Position numbers and translations under genes: made by a program
Part shown: one piece after another, positions 1 to 10,816 of the stretch
How the letters are laid out: the number at the start of each line of letters is the position of its first letter
Position numbering within the stretch: position 1 is the stretch's first letter
Notes under the pieces: generated by a model
The model's database searches: none
What the model was told of the DNA's origin: nothing
Seen by the model: the letters and a program-made list of their open reading frames with translations, nothing else
Source of the DNA: Anaerolineales bacterium
GTDB taxonomy: Bacteria; Chloroflexota; Anaerolineae; Anaerolineales; UBA4823
NCBI GenBank assembly: GCA_016929095.1
Contig: JAFGJM010000004.1
Span: forward strand, 109,688 to 173,687
Direction: 5' to 3'
Length of the DNA: 64,000 nucleotides

Positions 1-431
1 CTATCCAGGGATACCTGGAAGCTGTCGGTATAACATTTACGGGTGGCGGCGTCGAATTTATGGATACCGGAAAGTTCTGGGATTTGGAAGGTAAAGTAGG
101 CGGATCGCAACTGCCGCCACTCTTTATGGACAGTTGGTCTTCTGATGGCGACCCATTTGGTCGGGTGAATGGTACCATGGGAGAAACCGGTTCCTACCGC
201 AACTGGTATGATCAACGAATCCAAGACCTTCTCGATACAATCCAAAGCACCGGTGATATGGATGTGATCAATAATGCCTACGCTGAAATTCAGAAAATCA
301 TGTTAGAAGATCCATTCTTTATCTTTCTGTATCAACCCTATACTTTCGAAGCAACCAGTGTTAATGTTGAAGGATATGCTCCCCTCTCAAATGAATACTT
401 CGACGTTTGGCCGATTTCTATCACAGAATAA
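1..431 (+). CDS. peptide/oligopeptide-type ABC transporter substrate-binding protein, C-terminal part (truncated by window edge)
   Basis: Open frame from the window edge through ORF 60..431; C-terminus resembles family 5 solute-binding proteins (YQPYTFEATSVNVEGY..) and is followed by dppBCDF-like genes. Confidence 0.75.
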   Translation, partial: IQGYLEAVGITFTGGGVEFMDTGKFWDLEGKVGGSQLPPLFMDSWSSDGDPFGRVNGTMGETGSYRNWYDQRIQDLLDTIQSTGDMDVINNAYAEIQKIMLEDPFFIFLYQPYTFEATSVNVEGYAPLSNEYFDVWPISITE

Positions 432-467
432 GTGTTTGAACATTAACTGAAAGTAATAAGCAACCAT

Positions 468-496
468 CCTGACCTCCCTTTTTAAAGGAGGTCAGG
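468..496 (+). terminator. perfect 10-bp inverted repeat after the substrate-binding gene
   Basis: CCTGACCTCC-cttttttaaa-type loop-GGAGGTCAGG between the SBP stop and the permease gene; no strong T-run follows, so it may be an attenuator or mRNA stabiliser. Confidence 0.6.
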
Positions 497-753
497 AATA
501 GGCACAATATATCACCCACACCGCGGTTTCATGAATGTGAAAAATAATATTCATAACGGCAAGTAATGGGCTGAGCATAATTAAAGCATTTATCCCCAAA
601 TATCGCGATTGGAGATGAAGTAAATTGCGCGATAGATCGTGGTGTCTTTCCTCGGTTGAAGTTTATCGTTTCTTTAGAAGGCATTAGACCTGTTGATTAT
701 TTGAAAATATTTAATAGCGTAAAAAATTTGCTGTAAAGTAGAATTGACTTGTT

Positions 754-1683
754 ATGAATCGATACCTTTTTAACCGCATCATCCAATCTATTCTAGTTTT
801 ATTAGGCGTGATGTGCCTGGTATTTTTTCTGCTACGCATTGTCGGCGACCCGGTGCAGATGTGGTTTTCGGGGAGGACGAGAGAAATCGACCCTGAGACA
901 ATTGCTGAATTTCGTAGATCGATGGGTTTTGATCTGCCTTTACCTGTGCAATTTATCAACTTCATGCGAAAAGCAATTGTCGGCGATTTTGGCAATTCAT
1001 TCCGCTATAAACTGCCTGCTTCAATGATGATCATCGAAAGAATACCGGCAACCCTAAAGTTGACATCTATTAGCTTACTGGTTGCACTCATCGTTTCGAT
1101 CCCATTGGGCGTGATGGCGGCAGTTAAATCGGGTGGAATTATTGATGATATAGCCCGTACATTGGCGCTCATTAGTCAAGCCACGCCTACTTACTGGCTT
1201 GGTTTAGTGTTAATTTCGATTTTCGCCGTCAAACTGCGCTGGCTGCCCTCTTCTGGGTCTGAAAATTGGAAACATTATATTCTTCCCGTTGCTTGCCTGG
1301 CGCTTTCATCGATGGGTGGATTAATCCGGTTGACGCGCTCATCTGTGCTGGAAGTGCTCCAAGAGGATTACGTTCGTACAGCAGTTAGCAAGGGATTGCG
1401 CAAGAATGTGATTTATTACCGCCATATCCTGGTTAATGCAGCACTGCCTTTGGTCACCGTCATTGGAATGAGTTTGGGTGGTTTACTGGGCGGCGCCCTG
1501 TATATCGAGACGATTTTTGCATGGCCGGGTATGGGGCGTCTGGTTTCAGACGCCGTAGGATTGCGCGATTTCCCGATCATACAGGGGGTAGCTTTCCTAA
1601 CTTGCTTGATTGTTGTGTGTGTCAATCTTTTGACTGACGTGATATACACTTTCATTGATCCCCGCATCCGCTATGGAGATTAG
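754..1683 (+). CDS. ABC transporter permease, DppB/OppB type
   Basis: 309 aa, N-term MNRYLFNRIIQSILVLLGVMCLVFFLLRIVGDPV and C-term ETIFAWPGMGRL..DPRIRYGD typical of DppB permeases. Confidence 0.92.
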   Translation: MNRYLFNRIIQSILVLLGVMCLVFFLLRIVGDPVQMWFSGRTREIDPETIAEFRRSMGFDLPLPVQFINFMRKAIVGDFGNSFRYKLPASMMIIERIPATLKLTSISLLVALIVSIPLGVMAAVKSGGIIDDIARTLALISQATPTYWLGLVLISIFAVKLRWLPSSGSENWKHYILPVACLALSSMGGLIRLTRSSVLEVLQEDYVRTAVSKGLRKNVIYYRHILVNAALPLVTVIGMSLGGLLGGALYIETIFAWPGMGRLVSDAVGLRDFPIIQGVAFLTCLIVVCVNLLTDVIYTFIDPRIRYGD

Positions 1684-1688
1684 CCTAA

Positions 1689-2621
1689 ATGTCGCTCCCA
1701 TCGTATGGTAAATTAGCCGACAATCGCCCGCGCTGGCTACAGCAATTAGCAACATTCATCCGTTTAGTTAAACGCGATAAGGGTGGCGCTTTCGGCATGC
1801 TTATTGTCATCCTGCTGATTTTCTGTGCCGTATTTGCCAACCATATCACGCCTTATGATCCATCGCTACAAAATCTGCGGGAAGGTAAAACCCCACCTGC
1901 CTGGTTTCCAAAGGGAAGTGGTAAAGTAACTCCATCCTGGGCGCATCCTCTGGGTACCGATCCCCTTGGGCGGGATTTACTCACTCGTATTATCTATGGA
2001 AGTCGTGTTTCGTTGACTGTAGGTGTATTCGGTGTACTTTTGGCATGTAGCCTTGGCTTGATCATCGGAATGATAGGGGGATATCTGGGAGGACGAGTGG
2101 ATGATATTATCGTTAATGTCATTAACATCATGTTGGGAATCCCTTACCTGCTTCTTGTTGTCGTCATTGCGACCGTATTGGGGCGAAGTTTAATCAATGT
2201 GATTTTAATTTTCGGTATAACCGATGCTCCTGTATTCGTGCGCGTTACTCGAAGTGTAGTGTTGCGTGCTCGAGAATGTGGATATGTCGAAGCAGCGGTT
2301 AGTATCGGGGCACAAAACTGGCGCATCCTTTTTGAACAGATATTGCCTAACCTGGTCGGCCCAATCATCACACTGGGCACTCTGGAAATGTCGAATTTAA
2401 TATTTGCCGAAGCCGGATTGGGATTTTTAGGTTTGAGTGTACCTCCCAGTGTTCCGAGTTGGGGGAATATGTTGAATGCAGCCCGAGAATATATATTATC
2501 TTACCCATGGATGGCGATGTGGCCAGGCTTTTCCATTATGATCACAGCGGTAGGGATGAACCTGATGGGTGACTGGTTGCGCGATATTATGGATCCACGC
2601 CAACGCCGGGCAAGGAGGTAG
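1689..2621 (+). CDS. ABC transporter permease, DppC/OppC type
   Basis: 310 aa, HPLGTDPLGRDLLTRIIYGSRVSL and GLGFLGLSVPPSVPSWGNML motifs. Confidence 0.92.
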   Translation: MSLPSYGKLADNRPRWLQQLATFIRLVKRDKGGAFGMLIVILLIFCAVFANHITPYDPSLQNLREGKTPPAWFPKGSGKVTPSWAHPLGTDPLGRDLLTRIIYGSRVSLTVGVFGVLLACSLGLIIGMIGGYLGGRVDDIIVNVINIMLGIPYLLLVVVIATVLGRSLINVILIFGITDAPVFVRVTRSVVLRARECGYVEAAVSIGAQNWRILFEQILPNLVGPIITLGTLEMSNLIFAEAGLGFLGLSVPPSVPSWGNMLNAAREYILSYPWMAMWPGFSIMITAVGMNLMGDWLRDIMDPRQRRARR

Positions 2622-2628
2622 CCATCTT

Positions 2629-3630
2629 ATGGAACCCTTACTTACGGTTAAAGATCTTTCTGTAAGTTTCAATACAACCGATGGTACCGTTTATGCTGTA
2701 AATAATATATCTTTCGATCTATACCCTGGCGAGACATTGGCATTGGTTGGTGAAAGTGGCTGCGGAAAAAGTGTTACCACGATGTCCCTCCTGGGTTTGA
2801 TTCCAAAGATATCGGGGAATAATATGAGCGGTACAGCCGTCTTTAATGACGGCGTATCAAAAAAAGATTTGCTAAAAATGAGTGAAGAGGGTATTCGAAA
2901 GGTACGCGGCGGTCAAATTGGTTTCGTTTTTCAGGATCCGCTTAATTCATTGAACCCAGTCATGACGATTGGACAGCAAATTGCTGAGCCATTGATGGAG
3001 CATCTGAAGATCGATAAAAATGAAGCAGAGAGACGTACCATTGAATTACTTGAAAGAGTCCATATCCCGGATGCTGCTGATCGAATTCGGATTTACCCAC
3101 ATGAATTATCCGGTGGAATGCGCCAACGCGTCATGATTGCCATTGCTATTTCATGTTCTCCCAAGATCCTTATCGCCGATGAACCTACCACTGCTTTAGA
3201 TGTCACTATTCAAGCTCAAATTGTCGATCTAATCGAGAACTTAAGTAAAGAATTAAACCTTTCGGTGATATGGATCACGCATGATTTGAGTGTTGTAGCT
3301 GGATTGGCAGATAGGGTGTTGGTAATGTATGCAGGTACCGGAATCGAAATTGCGCAAGTGGATGAATTATATGATTATCCGTCACATCCATACACACGTG
3401 GCTTGTTGGGAGCATTACCCAACCCGGACATGGAATCATCCAAACGGCTTATTAGCATACCTGGTTCACCGCCAGATATATATACTGCGCCATATAGTTG
3501 TGTTTTTGCTTCACGCTGCAAGTTTGCTTTCGATCTGTGTCATAAGGAATTACCGAAATTGGTCGAACTTGGGAATAATCATCAGGCTGCCTGTTTTATT
3601 GCCGAACAATTGAGATCAGAATATGTCTAA
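2629..3630 (+). CDS. ABC transporter ATP-binding protein, DppD type
   Basis: Walker A GESGCGKS, signature LSGGMRQR, Walker [13 protein letters not shown]; likely start ATG at 2629 ([12 protein letters not shown]) inside ORF 2569..3630. Confidence 0.92.
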   Translation: MEPLLTVKDLSVSFNTTDGTVYAVNNISFDLYPGETLALVGESGCGKSVTTMSLLGLIPKISGNNMSGTAVFNDGVSKKDLLKMSEEGIRKVRGGQIGFVFQDPLNSLNPVMTIGQQIAEPLMEHLKIDKNEAERRTIELLERVHIPDAADRIRIYPHELSGGMRQRVMIAIAISCSPKILIADEPTTALDVTIQAQIVDLIENLSKELNLSVIWITHDLSVVAGLADRVLVMYAGTGIEIAQVDELYDYPSHPYTRGLLGALPNPDMESSKRLISIPGSPPDIYTAPYSCVFASRCKFAFDLCHKELPKLVELGNNHQAACFIAEQLRSEYV

Positions 3631-4615
3631 TGAAAATAATAAAACCCTCATCGAGGTACAAGATTTAAAAGTTCATTTTTATCTAAAAGCGAGTGGGTTC
3701 TTCAATCGTAAACGCCAGGCAGTCAAAGCAGTTGATGGTGTGACTTTCGATGTGCGTGAAAATGAGACGTTTGGATTAGTAGGCGAGAGCGGTTGCGGGA
3801 AATCTACCACAGGTCGTGGAATCCTGCAGTTAATTCGACCAACAGCGGGGAGTGTACGCTTTGAGAATATCGAGTTAACCAAACTTGGCAAGGAAGCCAT
3901 AAGGTGTATGCGTCCTAAGATGCAAATGATCTTCCAGGATTCATATGATTCGCTTAATCCGCGTCATCCAATCGGCAGGATTATTAGCGACCCCTTGGTA
4001 ATCCATGGAATTGCCCGGCGAGGTAGTGCGGAATTGAAAGAGCGTGTAAGCGAATTGATGAACATGGTGTGTTTGAATCCGGGATATGTCAATCGGTTTC
4101 CCCATGAATTTTCGGGAGGACAGCGACAACGGATTGGCGTAGCGCGTGCTCTGGCATTGAATCCCAAATTTATCGTCTGCGATGAATCGATCTCAGCCTT
4201 GGATGTCTCAATTCAAGCCCAGATTGTGAATCTCCTTCAAGAACTGCAAGAGCAATTTGGGTTAAGCTATCTGTTTATTGCGCATGATTTGAATATGGTG
4301 CGTTTTATCTCGAACCGGGTTGCAGTCATGTATATTGGCAAGATTATGGAAATGGCAGACCGGCAGACTTTATTCAAAAGTCCATTGCATCCGTACACCA
4401 AGTCGCTTATCTCTGCCGCTCCGACACCAAATCCCAAATTCGAGCGTAATCGCCAGCGGATAATCCTTTCCGGCGAAGTACCCAGCGCCACTAATCCACC
4501 AAAGGGTTGTGTTTTCAATACTCGTTGCCCCATAGCGTTTGAAAGGTGCTCGCAAGAAATCCCGGAGTACCGAGAAGTTGCTCCACAACATTTCGTAGCC
4601 TGTCATGCAGTGTAA
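3623..4615 (+). CDS. ABC transporter ATP-binding protein, DppF type
   Basis: [31 protein letters not shown]-terminal CVFNTRCPIAFERC oligopeptide-type tail; overlaps the previous gene. Confidence 0.92.
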   Translation: MSNENNKTLIEVQDLKVHFYLKASGFFNRKRQAVKAVDGVTFDVRENETFGLVGESGCGKSTTGRGILQLIRPTAGSVRFENIELTKLGKEAIRCMRPKMQMIFQDSYDSLNPRHPIGRIISDPLVIHGIARRGSAELKERVSELMNMVCLNPGYVNRFPHEFSGGQRQRIGVARALALNPKFIVCDESISALDVSIQAQIVNLLQELQEQFGLSYLFIAHDLNMVRFISNRVAVMYIGKIMEMADRQTLFKSPLHPYTKSLISAAPTPNPKFERNRQRIILSGEVPSATNPPKGCVFNTRCPIAFERCSQEIPEYREVAPQHFVACHAV

Positions 4616-4643
4616 AAAAAAATAAGAAGAGGTTGGTTTAATT

Positions 4644-7205
4644 ATGAAGGAAAAACGACTGAAAACATCATTAATGCGAAAATACGGTTCCGATGCAAGT
4701 GCACTGGCTTTCCCTTTAGGCGGTATTGGTACGGGTAATATTTCACTGGGTGTTCGTGGGAATTTTATTGACTGGGAAATATTCAATCATCCCGGAAAAG
4801 GTGCTATAAATCCGAATTCTTTTTTTTCGATTTGGGTTAAAGAAGGAGATAACCAACCGGTATGTAAAGTACTGGAAGGCCTAATACAGCCGCCTTATAA
4901 TGCTTCCCAAGGGTACCAACCTTATTCAGTGGCGGGACTTCCTCATTTCCGAGAAGCACATTTCTATGGAGAATATCCTCTCGCAAATATTATTTTTAGA
5001 GATCCCGATATCCCACTAGAAATATCCTTAGAAGCCTTTACACCATTAATACCACTAAATACAGAAGATTCAGGTCTTCCCTGTGCTATTTTTACTTATT
5101 CGGTTAAAAACACATCGAAAGAAACTGTCAAGATAAGCCTGGTTGGATCTTTCATGAATCCTGTAGGGGAAATCCAAATAACTTCTTGCGGGAGTATTGT
5201 TCCGGATGACATCGGTCAAAGCCGAAATGAATTCTACGAAACTGAACGATTACATGGCATAAAATTTTCTTCGGATCGGTATCAAACACACGAACTTAAA
5301 TACGGAAATCTTTGTTTAACCACTAACTATCCAAATATCACTTATAAACAGGTATGGTTACGAGCAGGTTGGTTTGATTATCTGCGTGAATTTTGGAATG
5401 ACTTCCGTAATGATGGCATGCTTCAAGACCTAGGATATGACACACCTTCCCCGCTTGGAAAAAATGACACAGGATCTTTGGGTGTAATTGATGAACTTGA
5501 ACCTGGTCAGACTGGAAACTATCGATTCATCCTATCCTGGTTTTTTCCAAATCGGCCGAAAAGTTGGAATCAAAACCGCAGAGATAAAATTATACGTAAT
5601 CATTATGTTCTCAAGTTCGATAACTCCTGGGACGTGGCCGCATATGTTGTTGAGAATATAAACTATCTAGAGGGGAAAACACGAGAATTCCATCGGACAA
5701 TCCATCAAAGCACTTTGCCTGCTTATGTGAAGGATGCGCTTTCGGCAAATATTGTTCCGCTTCGAAGTACAACCTGTTTTTGGCATGACGACGGAAATTT
5801 TTATGGTTATGAAGGTTGCTGTAATGATCGAGGCTGTTGTGACGGAACTTGTACTCATGTCTGGAGTTACGCCCATACTCTTGCTTATTTATTCCCTGAT
5901 TTAGAGCGGAATATGAGAGCTACTGAGTTTACGAAGGAGACGGAGTCTGATGGGTATATGTATTTTCGCGGCTATAACCGTTTCGAAGAAGAATTCAAAT
6001 GGGATTGGGGTGATCAAAAACCCGAAGCGGCGATTGATGGTCAAATGGGATGTATCTTGCGCGTTCTGCGCGAGTGGCGTATTAGCGGCGATATCCAATG
6101 GTTGCGTGATGTATGGGGTGGTGTAAAACGCGCTATCTATTATGTTTCTCATCATTGGGATACTGATGGCGATGGATTACCAGACGGGCGTCAACACAAC
6201 ACCTATGATATCGAATTTTATGGCCCTAATCCATTGGGAACGATTTATTACCTGGCTGCTTTGCGGGCTGTTGAGGAATTAGCGAAAGTACTGGGAGAAA
6301 ATGATTTAGCAGATGAATATCACCAAATATTCTTATCGGTAAGCGAAAAAGCGGATCTTCTTTTATGGAACGGAGAATATTATACCCAGAAGCTGGATGA
6401 TATTAATCAATATAAATATCAGCATGGCACAGGCTGTTTATCCGACCAGTTGCTTGGGCAATTACACGCCAAAATACTTGATCTGGGATACCTGGTTTCT
6501 CCGGAGCATATTAAAACAACGGTAAAGGCTATCAATAAATACAATTTCAAAAAAGACTTCTATAACCATCATAATTGTCAAAGGAATTATACATTTAATG
6601 ATGAATCGGGATTGATCCTTTGTTCCTGGCCGTATGGTGGTGAACCGATCCAGCCATTTGTCTATTCGGATGAGGTATGGACTGGCATCGAATATGAAAT
6701 TGCTACTTTATTGATTTATGAAGGGATGATCGAAGAGGGGCTTGATATTGTGAAAGCGGTAAGAGAACGTCATAATGGTGTTCGCCGCAATCCGTGGAAT
6801 GAAGTCGAATGTGGCAATCATTATGCCCGGAGTATGGCCAGTTGGGGGCTTCTCCTGGCACTCACGGGATTTCATTATGATGCACACACCCATTCAATTT
6901 CATTCAATCCTGTATATCAATCAAATAATTTTCAGGGCTTGTTCACTACAGGTAGTTGCTGGGGAAGTTATTCCCAACAATTCGATAACGACAAATTTGA
7001 TTTATTCATAGACATAATTTACGGCACGTTAGAAATCGATGAATTAGTTATACACTTGCCAGGATCTTTTACAAAAGCGGCATCAAAAATTGGCTCAAAT
7101 AATGTTCCAATTATTTATGACAAATTATCCGGAAAAACAATAATAAAAATTGATCCAAGTATGATCATAAACGAGGAAAATCGATTGGAAATGAGGTTTG
7201 CATGA
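4644..7205 (+). CDS. GH116-family (GBA2-like glucosylceramidase/beta-glucosidase) glycoside hydrolase
   Basis: 853 aa; N-term FPLGGIGTGNISLGVRGNFIDWEIFNHP and catalytic-domain text HNTYDIEFYGPNPLGTIYYLAALRA / DEVWTGIEYEIATLLI match GH116. Confidence 0.85.
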   Translation: MKEKRLKTSLMRKYGSDASALAFPLGGIGTGNISLGVRGNFIDWEIFNHPGKGAINPNSFFSIWVKEGDNQPVCKVLEGLIQPPYNASQGYQPYSVAGLPHFREAHFYGEYPLANIIFRDPDIPLEISLEAFTPLIPLNTEDSGLPCAIFTYSVKNTSKETVKISLVGSFMNPVGEIQITSCGSIVPDDIGQSRNEFYETERLHGIKFSSDRYQTHELKYGNLCLTTNYPNITYKQVWLRAGWFDYLREFWNDFRNDGMLQDLGYDTPSPLGKNDTGSLGVIDELEPGQTGNYRFILSWFFPNRPKSWNQNRRDKIIRNHYVLKFDNSWDVAAYVVENINYLEGKTREFHRTIHQSTLPAYVKDALSANIVPLRSTTCFWHDDGNFYGYEGCCNDRGCCDGTCTHVWSYAHTLAYLFPDLERNMRATEFTKETESDGYMYFRGYNRFEEEFKWDWGDQKPEAAIDGQMGCILRVLREWRISGDIQWLRDVWGGVKRAIYYVSHHWDTDGDGLPDGRQHNTYDIEFYGPNPLGTIYYLAALRAVEELAKVLGENDLADEYHQIFLSVSEKADLLLWNGEYYTQKLDDINQYKYQHGTGCLSDQLLGQLHAKILDLGYLVSPEHIKTTVKAINKYNFKKDFYNHHNCQRNYTFNDESGLILCSWPYGGEPIQPFVYSDEVWTGIEYEIATLLIYEGMIEEGLDIVKAVRERHNGVRRNPWNEVECGNHYARSMASWGLLLALTGFHYDAHTHSISFNPVYQSNNFQGLFTTGSCWGSYSQQFDNDKFDLFIDIIYGTLEIDELVIHLPGSFTKAASKIGSNNVPIIYDKLSGKTIIKIDPSMIINEENRLEMRFA

Positions 7206-7266
7206 TCTTTCCTTTTGTAAAAATCCTCATGAATCTAGTGGATAGTAACATAGGAGAATTTCAATA

Positions 7267-8337
7267 ATGAGTGAACTATCACTTTCCAAGGTATACAACC
7301 CGAATGCTGGTTGGTACAAGGGTGATTTTCATGCCCACACTGACTGCTCCGATGGTCGATATTCTGCTGTTGAAGTGATTCAGCTTTCATTGGCTCAAGG
7401 TCTGGATTTTTTCGCTATCACCGACCACAATACCATAAATTCTTTCGATCAATTCGGTGATGACCCGGCGATGCTTGTCATCCCCGGGATAGAAGTCACT
7501 TTGGATATGGGACACTGTAATATTTTTGGGATGGAGGGTAACCCTGCTAGCGCCTGGCAACATTGGATGGAGGGTATTTGCGGGGATCAAATTTGGGTGC
7601 CATTATCAGATGGGCGAACCACAACTAGTCTGCTCCGGGAAATCGCGGCTTGTGGATTGTTCACTTCAATTAATCACCCGTTCTTAAACCCCTGGGAATG
7701 GCGTGATGCCGATACCGAGCTTAACAATGTACAATTTATTGAAGTGTGGAATGATCATCTATGGCCTGATAATCGACAAGCAACTCCGATGGCGTTGGAT
7801 TTCTGGACTCGTACTCTAAACGCTGGAATGCGGTTGACTGCTATTGGAGGCAGCGATTTCCATTTTCTACCTGGCGATCAACCTGAATGGCCCGGCGAGT
7901 ATATGGGTATGCCAAGTACCTGGGTGTATGCAGAGGAGCTTTCCGGAAAAGCAGTGCTGGATGGGTTGCGGCAGCATCGTGCTTTCATTAGTATTGGACC
8001 CAAATTGATATTTGAGGCAAAATGTGCTGACGAAATTGTAGGAATCGGGGGATCTTTGCCACTGGCTGAAAGTGAAATCGAGATATTTGCCAGAGTTGAA
8101 GCGCTTGAGGGTGAAGGCTGCCTCCGCCTTATTCAGAATGGGACGAATTTCGAAAATTTCCCTGTCAGAGGAGAGGAAGCGCAATTTAAAACACGGGTGC
8201 ATCTCGATGGAAGGGAGAACCAATGGTTCCGTCTGGAAGCATGCAATCGTAAAGGTGATTTGTTGGCTTTTACCAATCCGATATTCATCGGACCTGAACC
8301 ACAGCTTGTGTCAGGAAAATTTGGGGATTATTGTTAA
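7267..8337 (+). CDS. CehA/McbA-type PHP-domain metallohydrolase
   Basis: GWYKGDFHAHTDCSDGRYSAVEVIQLSLAQGLDFFAITDHNTINS is the PHP metal-binding N-terminus. Confidence 0.85.
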   Translation: MSELSLSKVYNPNAGWYKGDFHAHTDCSDGRYSAVEVIQLSLAQGLDFFAITDHNTINSFDQFGDDPAMLVIPGIEVTLDMGHCNIFGMEGNPASAWQHWMEGICGDQIWVPLSDGRTTTSLLREIAACGLFTSINHPFLNPWEWRDADTELNNVQFIEVWNDHLWPDNRQATPMALDFWTRTLNAGMRLTAIGGSDFHFLPGDQPEWPGEYMGMPSTWVYAEELSGKAVLDGLRQHRAFISIGPKLIFEAKCADEIVGIGGSLPLAESEIEIFARVEALEGEGCLRLIQNGTNFENFPVRGEEAQFKTRVHLDGRENQWFRLEACNRKGDLLAFTNPIFIGPEPQLVSGKFGDYC

Positions 8338-8480
8338 CGATTGAATCCCAGAATGTAATTTATTTTAGAATCGCCAGGAATTTGGTTTCCCGATATATTT
8401 TCTTTTTTAAAACATGACTACCAGACTCTTCGATTAGGCGGCGACTACTATTGATAATTGAATAAGATACCGGAGTCAAT

Positions 8481-10583
8481 TTAACTTATTTCGACTTCAT
8501 CACAAGTGAGAATCCCTTCTTTAACTACCAATGCTGCCGCGCCACCATTCAGGGGTTGATCGTTATCAACCAGGTCGAATAGTTGATTTCCATCTACCCA
8601 ACCCTGGAGGTGTGTACCATTAACCTTGAGCACCAGATTATATTTGACATTGAATTGGAGTGGGAAATCAACCTCTTTAAGTACAGAATTATCCCCCAAT
8701 GTTTTTACCAAACGGATTTTACCGTCATTACATAGCAGCAAAGCATAGTAACGCCTTAACCCTTGTACAGATACTGCAACCCCCATTGAATCTGCCATAA
8801 AGCTGCTAATGCTGGCTTTCACCTGGTAGTTATTCCATTCACGAGTACCTTGAATGATCATGCCTATCCCCTCGTTTTGGATTAATCGAAATGATTCACT
8901 AACCGAACCTTCCCAGTAGTCAACAGCATCAACCCAAGTGCGTTGCCAAAGGGAGTTTTCGACATTTGGTCGAGTTAGTCGCAGGTGAGGAGTGCCACTC
9001 CATGTCAGGTAATCCAGATATAGTGTGCCAGATTCTTCGCCATTTCCATGAATTTTTATACCAACAGCCTGGATAGGCAATCCGTTCAAGTCGGGTATTG
9101 TCCATGAAAAATGGCAACGTTCACCGGGGTTGAAAGAAACCATTGGTCCTTCGAATGCCTGGAGAGTATCTTTCGCACCATAATACTTTATAAAGAGACA
9201 CCCTTCTATTGTGCTTGAGTTTGTTGGATCTGCTTCAATTTCTGCTTTGATTGTTTGTCCCGGATAGAGCGTTGGGCTTGCAATCAATTCGTAAGTACGC
9301 TGCTTAAGATCTGAAAAAGGAATAAAGGTTTGGGTGGAAACAGCACAAAACCAATCGGGTTCCTTGCTATGAAATTGAAGCGCCAGACTTCGAGAGCCTA
9401 TAATACTATGACCTGCAATATTGGTAACTGTTATAGTGGCGTTCGATGAGAGCATTTCATCCCATTGAAAACCTTGGACTGATCCTGGCAATTCGAAATG
9501 GAATCGTGCTCCCCTCTTAGGATTGAGTGGTTCCTGATATGCTAGTGCTCGACCGATATTAACAAGGACGTATGTTTCTTGAACGGCATCGGTAATAGCC
9601 CGTCCACCATCAGAACTGGGTAAATATAGCCGGTCGGCTACCGGACCACGCCAATCGGGGCCATGATCAATACCGGCTAATCCGTTCTTGATACCCATAA
9701 AGCATCCGACATTACCGGAATTACAATCGGTATCCCATCCGCATGTGTTGACAATCATTAATGTCTTTTGGAAATCATCATCGCCGTAAAGGAGTGCCAA
9801 TTGAATCAATGCATGGTTAGGAACAATATGACAGTTGCCTGCGTAATTCGAGTATCCATATTTTTCATTGATTTTCTTACGCGACTTCCGCCAATCCGGT
9901 TCGATGGCGCGCCACTCTCTTAAATCGTTAATCAGGCGGTAAATATTTGAATCTTTTGGGATGAATTGCAAACCGGTATCTATCAGAGAACCTAGATCTC
10001 GTTCAACAAATGCCTGAGCTTCCATTGCAGCCAATACTTGAGCAGCATAAACAGCTTCCCCATCGTGACTGACACTGCTGGCTTTCTTTGCCAACTCGGC
10101 TGCCAGTTCCGGGTCGCCAGGAGCTACCATAGCCCAGCCATCGATGAAAATCTGTGCTCCAATTTGTTCGGCAACCACTTTACCATTCATGGCAATAGAC
10201 CCACTTTGAGGGGCTGGAATGCCATGTTTCAGTCGCAGATATGCGGTGTGCTCAGTTGAATGTCCCATTCCCCCCCACCATAAAATGGTACGTTTTTCTA
10301 TCAGATAATTCAACCAGGTTTGACCGATTTGAGCAGAAGTGATATTGCGTTGATTACCGTGATCGGGTAAAGCGCGAAGGAAGGTGAAAGTTCCTGCAAT
10401 ATCGTCATCAGGGACGACTAAAGGAACGTTGAACTTATTATGGACGTAATAATTTACCTCTCCGAGTTCAGCCATTATTTTTTCATATAACCAATTTTCG
10501 AAGGGGCGTCCCAAATAAACACCAATTATTTTTCCAAGGATTCCGGCATAGACTCGTTCAGTGTAATCATATGGAAGGGTCAT
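8481..10583 (-). CDS. ADP-ribosylglycohydrolase (DraG-like) family protein with long C-terminal extension
   Basis: DDDIAGTFTFLRAL and NTCGWDTDCNSGNVGCFMG motifs; C-terminal ~350 aa of beta-rich LamG/DUF1080-like character; start chosen at MTLPYDYTERVYAGILGKIIG with AGGAG upstream (ORF extends to 10643). Confidence 0.8.
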   Translation of the reverse strand: MTLPYDYTERVYAGILGKIIGVYLGRPFENWLYEKIMAELGEVNYYVHNKFNVPLVVPDDDIAGTFTFLRALPDHGNQRNITSAQIGQTWLNYLIEKRTILWWGGMGHSTEHTAYLRLKHGIPAPQSGSIAMNGKVVAEQIGAQIFIDGWAMVAPGDPELAAELAKKASSVSHDGEAVYAAQVLAAMEAQAFVERDLGSLIDTGLQFIPKDSNIYRLINDLREWRAIEPDWRKSRKKINEKYGYSNYAGNCHIVPNHALIQLALLYGDDDFQKTLMIVNTCGWDTDCNSGNVGCFMGIKNGLAGIDHGPDWRGPVADRLYLPSSDGGRAITDAVQETYVLVNIGRALAYQEPLNPKRGARFHFELPGSVQGFQWDEMLSSNATITVTNIAGHSIIGSRSLALQFHSKEPDWFCAVSTQTFIPFSDLKQRTYELIASPTLYPGQTIKAEIEADPTNSSTIEGCLFIKYYGAKDTLQAFEGPMVSFNPGERCHFSWTIPDLNGLPIQAVGIKIHGNGEESGTLYLDYLTWSGTPHLRLTRPNVENSLWQRTWVDAVDYWEGSVSESFRLIQNEGIGMIIQGTREWNNYQVKASISSFMADSMGVAVSVQGLRRYYALLLCNDGKIRLVKTLGDNSVLKEVDFPLQFNVKYNLVLKVNGTHLQGWVDGNQLFDLVDNDQPLNGGAAALVVKEGILTCDEVEIS

Positions 10584-10816
10584 TTCTTCTCCTTTTGAGT
10601 GATGGTAACCGGGTTGTAATATCCTGTTCAAGAAAGCATTCAACCTGAGATATTTAATTCATGCTTTTCTGGGTATTTTTGAATTTTCTGCCCATTATAG
10701 TCGATAAACGCCATATCAATATTTGTCTAAAAACCCGCTATGGCTAACTGTGTAGAATTGAATAAAAGTAACATTGTGGAGAAAAAACTTGTCAAGAGGG
10801 TTCCTCGCCTAGCATA

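Noticed and set aside
4370-4786. Minus-strand 138-aa ORF across the DppF/GH116 junction
   Set aside because: Antisense to two well-supported genes, with no recognisable family or ribosome site; treated as a shadow ORF.
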